Shown: piece by piece, positions 6,098-8,943 of the stretch
Numbering within the stretch: position 1 is the stretch's first letter
How the letters are laid out: each line of letters opens with the position of its first letter
The notes under the pieces: generated by a model
The model's database searches: none
What the model was told of the DNA's origin: nothing
The model's input: the letters and a program-made list of their open reading frames with translations, nothing else
NCBI RefSeq assembly: GCF_002941025.1
Contig: NZ_PTJS01000002.1
Location: 1 to 8,943, forward strand
DNA from: Streptomyces sp. QL37
GTDB taxonomy: Bacteria; Actinomycetota; Actinomycetes; Streptomycetales; Streptomycetaceae
Direction: 5' to 3'
DNA length: 8,943 bases
Translations under genes and position numbers: made by a program

Positions 6098-8943
6098 GTG
6101 TCGGGCAGTCTGCCGGTCACGGCCACGCCCGTGCCTCGGATCGAGCTGGACGACACCGAGGTCCGCGCCGCCCTGGCGGAGCTGGCGTCGGGCGGTCTGT
6201 CGGGCACGGAACTGCTCGGTGAGATGGACGCGGCGAGCGAGGCGTACGTCTGGTACACGTCGGGTTCGACGGGCAAGCCGAAGGGTGTCGTCGGTACGCA
6301 CGTCGGCATGGTGAACCGGCTGGCCTGGTCGCACGGTCGTTTCCCGTGGCTGCCCACGGACGTGGGCTGCGCCAAGTCCTCGATGGCATTCGCCGAGTCG
6401 GCGAGTGAGATCTTCGGTCCGCTGCTGCACGGTGCGTCGGTCGTGGTGGCCGATGACGAGGAGGCGCGGAGTGTGGAGGGTCTGTCCGCGCTGATCGAGC
6501 GGCACGGTATTACGCGGATGACGCTGGTGCCGAGTCTGCTGGCCGCGCTTCTCGAGGAGGGTGGTCTGGGTCCGGCGGCGGGTCGGATGACGTGGACGAG
6601 CAGTGGTGAGGCGCTGGCGCCGGCGACGGCGGAGCTGTTCCTGGAGAAGCTGCCCGAGGGCAGGCTCCTCAACTTCTACGGCTTCTCCGAGTCCAGCGCG
6701 GACAGCGTCTGGGCAGAGATCGTCTCGGTGGACGGGGCACGCGGCGCACTGCCCATCGGCCGCCCGATCGCCAACACTCAGGCGTACGTGCTGGATTCGG
6801 TGCTGCGGCCTGTTGCTCCGGGCGCGGTGGGTGAGCTGTATGTGGCGAGTATGGGTCTGGGCTGGGGTTATCTGAACCGGCCGGGTCTGTCCGCCGAGCG
6901 GTTCGTGGCCAGTCCGTTCGGTGACGGGCGGCGGATGTATCGCACGGGTGACCTGGCGCGGTGGTCCGCTTCGGGCGAGTTGGTGTATGCCGGGCGTGCG
7001 GACGATCAGGTGAAGGTGCGTGGTATCCGTATCGAGCTGGGTGAGGTGGAGTCCGCTCTCCAGGCGCATCCGGCCGTGGGCAAGGCCGTGGTGATCGCCC
7101 GCGAGGGACAGGGCGCCGCCGGCACGCAGCTGGTCGGATACGTCGTTCCCGCCGAAGGGCACGCCGAGGAAGTCGGCGGTCGGGACCTGCGTGGTTTTGT
7201 GGCCGAGCGGCTGCCGGACTACATGGTCCCGGCGGTGGTCATGCTCCTGGACGCGCTGCCGCTGATGCCGAACGGCAAGCTGGACCGAGCGTCGCTCCCG
7301 GAGCCGGAGTTCACCGGCGGTATCTACCGGGCGCCGAGCACCGAGCAGGAAACAGTCCTGTGCGGACTGTTCGCCGAGATCCTGGGCCGGGACACCATCG
7401 GCGTCGACGACTCCTTCTTCGACCTGGGCGGACACTCACTGCTCGCCACCCGCCTCACCTCCCGGATCCGCACCGCGCTCGGCGTGGAGCTTTCGGTGCA
7501 GGCGTTGTTCGACGCGCCGACAGTCGCCGGCTTGGCTGAGCGTCTCAGGGGCGCGAAGGCGGCCGCCCGTCCGGCGTTGGTTGCCGGGGTGCGTCCGGAT
7601 CGGCTTCCGTTGTCGTATGCGCAGCGTCGGCTGTGGTTCCTGGACCAGTTGGAGGGGCCCAGTGCGACGTACAACGTCGCGGTGTCGCTGCGGCTGACCG
7701 GTGGTGTGCGGGTTGATGCGTTGCGTGCGGCGCTGGCGGATGTCGTGGGCCGGCACGAGAGCCTGCGGACGCTCATCGAGGAGCACGAGGGCGAACCGGT
7801 GCAGCGCATCGTGGCCGATGCCGTGCCGGAGCTGAAAACGGTCACGATCAGTGAGGACGAGCTGCCGCTCGGGATCGCGGTGGCCACGGCGTGCACTTTC
7901 GATCTCGCGCGACAGATCCCTGTGCGGGGGTGGCTGTTCGAGCTTTCCGCGGATGAGCATGTGCTGGCGGTGGTGCTGCATCACATCGCGGCGGACGGCT
8001 GGTCGATGGCGCCGCTGCTGCGTGACCTGTCTGTCGCCTACGGGGCGCGGGTGGGTGGTGGTGCACCGGAGTTCGTGGTGCTGCCGGTGCAGTACGCGGA
8101 CTATGCGTTGTGGCAGCGGGAGGTGCTGGGTTCGGAGGACGATCCGGGCAGCCTCGTCAACGAACAACTCGACTACTGGCGCTCGGTGTTGGAGGGTTCG
8201 CCGGCTGAGCTTGCGTTGCCGTACGACCGGCCGCATCCCGCGGTGCCCTCGCATGTCGGGCGGACGGTTCCGTTCGAGGTGGATGCGGAGGTGCACCGGG
8301 GTCTGCTGCGGCTGGCGCGTGAGCGTGATGTGACGCTGTTCATGGTGCTCAATGCCGCTCTGGCGGTGGTTCTGTCGCGGATGGGTGCCGGTGAGGACGT
8401 GCCGGTGGGTGCGGCGATGGCCGGGCGTGGCGATGAGGCTCTGGATGATCTGGTCGGGTTCTTCGTGAACACGGTCGTTCTGCGTACGGATCTGTCGGGT
8501 GATCCGTCGTTCGTGGAGTTGTTGGAGCGGGTGCGTGAGGTGCATCTGGGTGCGCATGCGCATGTTGATGTGCCGTTCGACCGGCTGGTGGACGCGCTGG
8601 GTCTGGATCGGTCGGCGTCCCGGCAGGCGCTGTTCCAGGTGATGCTGGTCCTTCAGAACAACAGCCACGGCCAACTGGCGATCCCGGGCGTTGAAGTCAC
8701 CGAAGAGCCGGTAGAGATCAACGCGGCGAAGTTCGACCTGACCGTGCACCTCATCGACGAGGCGGAGGGCGAGGACGGCCCGCTCGGGATGAGCGGCGGC
8801 ATCGTCTACGCCACGGACGTCTTCGACCACGCCACCGCCGAGGCGCTGGTGCGCAGGCTTCACCAGGTGCTGGCCACCGTCATCTCGGATCCGCACCAGG
8901 CTGTTGGTCGTCTGGGTGTTCTGCTGCCGGGTGAGGGTGAGGT
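5966..8943 (+). CDS. NRPS fragment: (C scrap)-A-T-C, runs off window
   Basis: One frame is open from about 5966 to the right edge, with no stop. The first ~132 bases are a C-domain fragment ([15 protein letters not shown] to LEGSPAE) fused in frame at 6097 to an A domain that begins just before motif A3. From 6098 on the order is A, T, C, normal for one elongation module and the C of the next. The product activates one amino acid, tethers it to phosphopantetheine on Ser (7436-7438) and passes it to the next module. The absence of an E domain between T and C fits an L-configured residue. There is no thioesterase and no gene end, so more modules follow. This is the most trustworthy stretch in the window. 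Only its first 130 bases look chimeric. Confidence 0.9.
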   Translation, partial: MLPVQYADYALWQREVLGSEDDPGSLVNEQLDYWRSVLEGSPAEVSGSLPVTATPVPRIELDDTEVRAALAELASGGLSGTELLGEMDAASEAYVWYTSGSTGKPKGVVGTHVGMVNRLAWSHGRFPWLPTDVGCAKSSMAFAESASEIFGPLLHGASVVVADDEEARSVEGLSALIERHGITRMTLVPSLLAALLEEGGLGPAAGRMTWTSSGEALAPATAELFLEKLPEGRLLNFYGFSESSADSVWAEIVSVDGARGALPIGRPIANTQAYVLDSVLRPVAPGAVGELYVASMGLGWGYLNRPGLSAERFVASPFGDGRRMYRTGDLARWSASGELVYAGRADDQVKVRGIRIELGEVESALQAHPAVGKAVVIAREGQGAAGTQLVGYVVPAEGHAEEVGGRDLRGFVAERLPDYMVPAVVMLLDALPLMPNGKLDRASLPEPEFTGGIYRAPSTEQETVLCGLFAEILGRDTIGVDDSFFDLGGHSLLATRLTSRIRTALGVELSVQALFDAPTVAGLAERLRGAKAAARPALVAGVRPDRLPLSYAQRRLWFLDQLEGPSATYNVAVSLRLTGGVRVDALRAALADVVGRHESLRTLIEEHEGEPVQRIVADAVPELKTVTISEDELPLGIAVATACTFDLARQIPVRGWLFELSADEHVLAVVLHHIAADGWSMAPLLRDLSVAYGARVGGGAPEFVVLPVQYADYALWQREVLGSEDDPGSLVNEQLDYWRSVLEGSPAELALPYDRPHPAVPSHVGRTVPFEVDAEVHRGLLRLARERDVTLFMVLNAALAVVLSRMGAGEDVPVGAAMAGRGDEALDDLVGFFVNTVVLRTDLSGDPSFVELLERVREVHLGAHAHVDVPFDRLVDALGLDRSASRQALFQVMLVLQNNSHGQLAIPGVEVTEEPVEINAAKFDLTVHLIDEAEGEDGPLGMSGGIVYATDVFDHATAEALVRRLHQVLATVISDPHQAVGRLGVLLPGEGE
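6098..7310 (+). other. Adenylation (A) domain with unusual specificity pocket, N-truncated
   Basis: Begins [19 protein letters not shown], the region between A2 and A3. A3 [14 protein letters not shown] is at 6245-6286, the A5 equivalent NFYGFSE at 6671-6691, A6 [14 protein letters not shown] from 6833, A7 YRTGDLARW at 6938-6964, A8 [11 protein letters not shown] from 6992, A9 LPDYMVP at 7211-7231, and A10 NGKLDR with its lysine at 7271-7288. Aligning [27 protein letters not shown] and [14 protein letters not shown] to the GrsA pocket gives A235, E236, S239, T278, T299, S301, F322, A330 and D331. The usual Asp at 235, which binds the substrate alpha-amino group, is replaced. I do not recognise the substrate. 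The A1-A2 part is missing here and may be the scrap at 5048-5129. Confidence 0.85.
7323..7545 (+). other. Thiolation / peptidyl carrier (T) domain
   Basis: About 74 residues, YRAPSTEQE to GLAERL, the usual carrier length. The core [14 protein letters not shown] is at 7406-7447, with the phosphopantetheine-accepting Ser at 7436-7438. [13 protein letters not shown] closes the fold. It lies directly after A10 and about 50 bases before the C domain. The FFDLGGHS core is the form normally followed by a C domain rather than an E domain (which often has GGDS). This agrees with the observed T-C order. Confidence 0.93.
7601..8910 (+). other. Condensation (C) domain, complete, probably LCL-type
   Basis: C1 [17 protein letters not shown] is at 7601-7651, C2 near [12 protein letters not shown]3 HHIAADGWS at 7979-8005 with its catalytic histidine, followed by [27 protein letters not shown] and [13 protein letters not shown]. 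The domain ends near LLPGEGE at the window edge. About 437 residues, full length. It follows a T domain with no E domain between, so its donor should be an L-residue; the C3 motif agrees. The start and end differ from the C domain at 3600-4755 while the middle is almost identical, which suggests homogenisation between modules. Confidence 0.92.

Noticed and set aside
5546..8896. Long minus-strand open frames opposite the A-T-C region (5546-7435 and 7436-8896)
   Set aside because: Arg/His/Pro-rich shadows of the plus-strand NRPS. They have no recognisable domains, and their overlap with intact catalytic motifs on the other strand rules them out.

Overview
The window lies entirely within nonribosomal peptide synthetase (NRPS) coding sequence from a high-GC actinomycete, probably Streptomyces or a close relative. 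This rests on strongly G/C-biased third codon positions and typical actinobacterial condensation (C), adenylation (A), thiolation (T) and epimerization (E) motifs. I see no gene start, stop, promoter, ribosome binding site, terminator, RNA gene, CRISPR array, transposase, thioesterase or tailoring gene. The NRPS sequence runs off both window edges.

The sequence is not a normal assembly line. It is a mosaic of NRPS pieces in alternating orientation. (1) 1-1677, minus: part of an A domain joined in frame to the end of a T domain and a complete E domain. (2) 1672-2278, plus: an inverted, partly corrupted copy of the same A/E sequence, ending in A-domain motifs A6-A8. (3) 2279-4755, minus: the longest clean minus-strand stretch, a C domain lacking its first ~67 residues and a valine-type A domain lacking its end. 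(4) 4749-5047, plus: T/C-start, T-core and A-end fragments around a 32-bp palindrome. (5) 5037-5558, minus: two scrambled A-domain pieces. (6) 5548-6097, plus: an A-domain piece and a C-domain piece in different frames. (7) 6098-8943, plus: the best-preserved part, an A domain (from just before motif A3), a T domain and a full C domain.

Most strand flips occur at short shared sequences, including two of 11 bp, one of 7 bp and one perfect palindrome. Most flanking pieces reappear elsewhere in the window as near-identical copies. A G-rich stretch (1822-1912) is an ungapped but G-miscalled version of nearby A-domain sequence, and the same corrupted bases occur in both arms of an inverted repeat. 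The simplest reading is an artefact (amplification chimeras and/or misassembly among near-identical modules), not a new biological system.

The underlying biology that can be recovered is a synthetase with at least three modules: C-A(Val), A-T-E with an A-domain end similar to the Val-type one, and A-T-C. The last A domain has an unusual specificity pocket that lacks the usual first aspartate. C domains of different modules share almost identical central blocks, which suggests recent duplication or gene conversion and would explain why assembly failed here.
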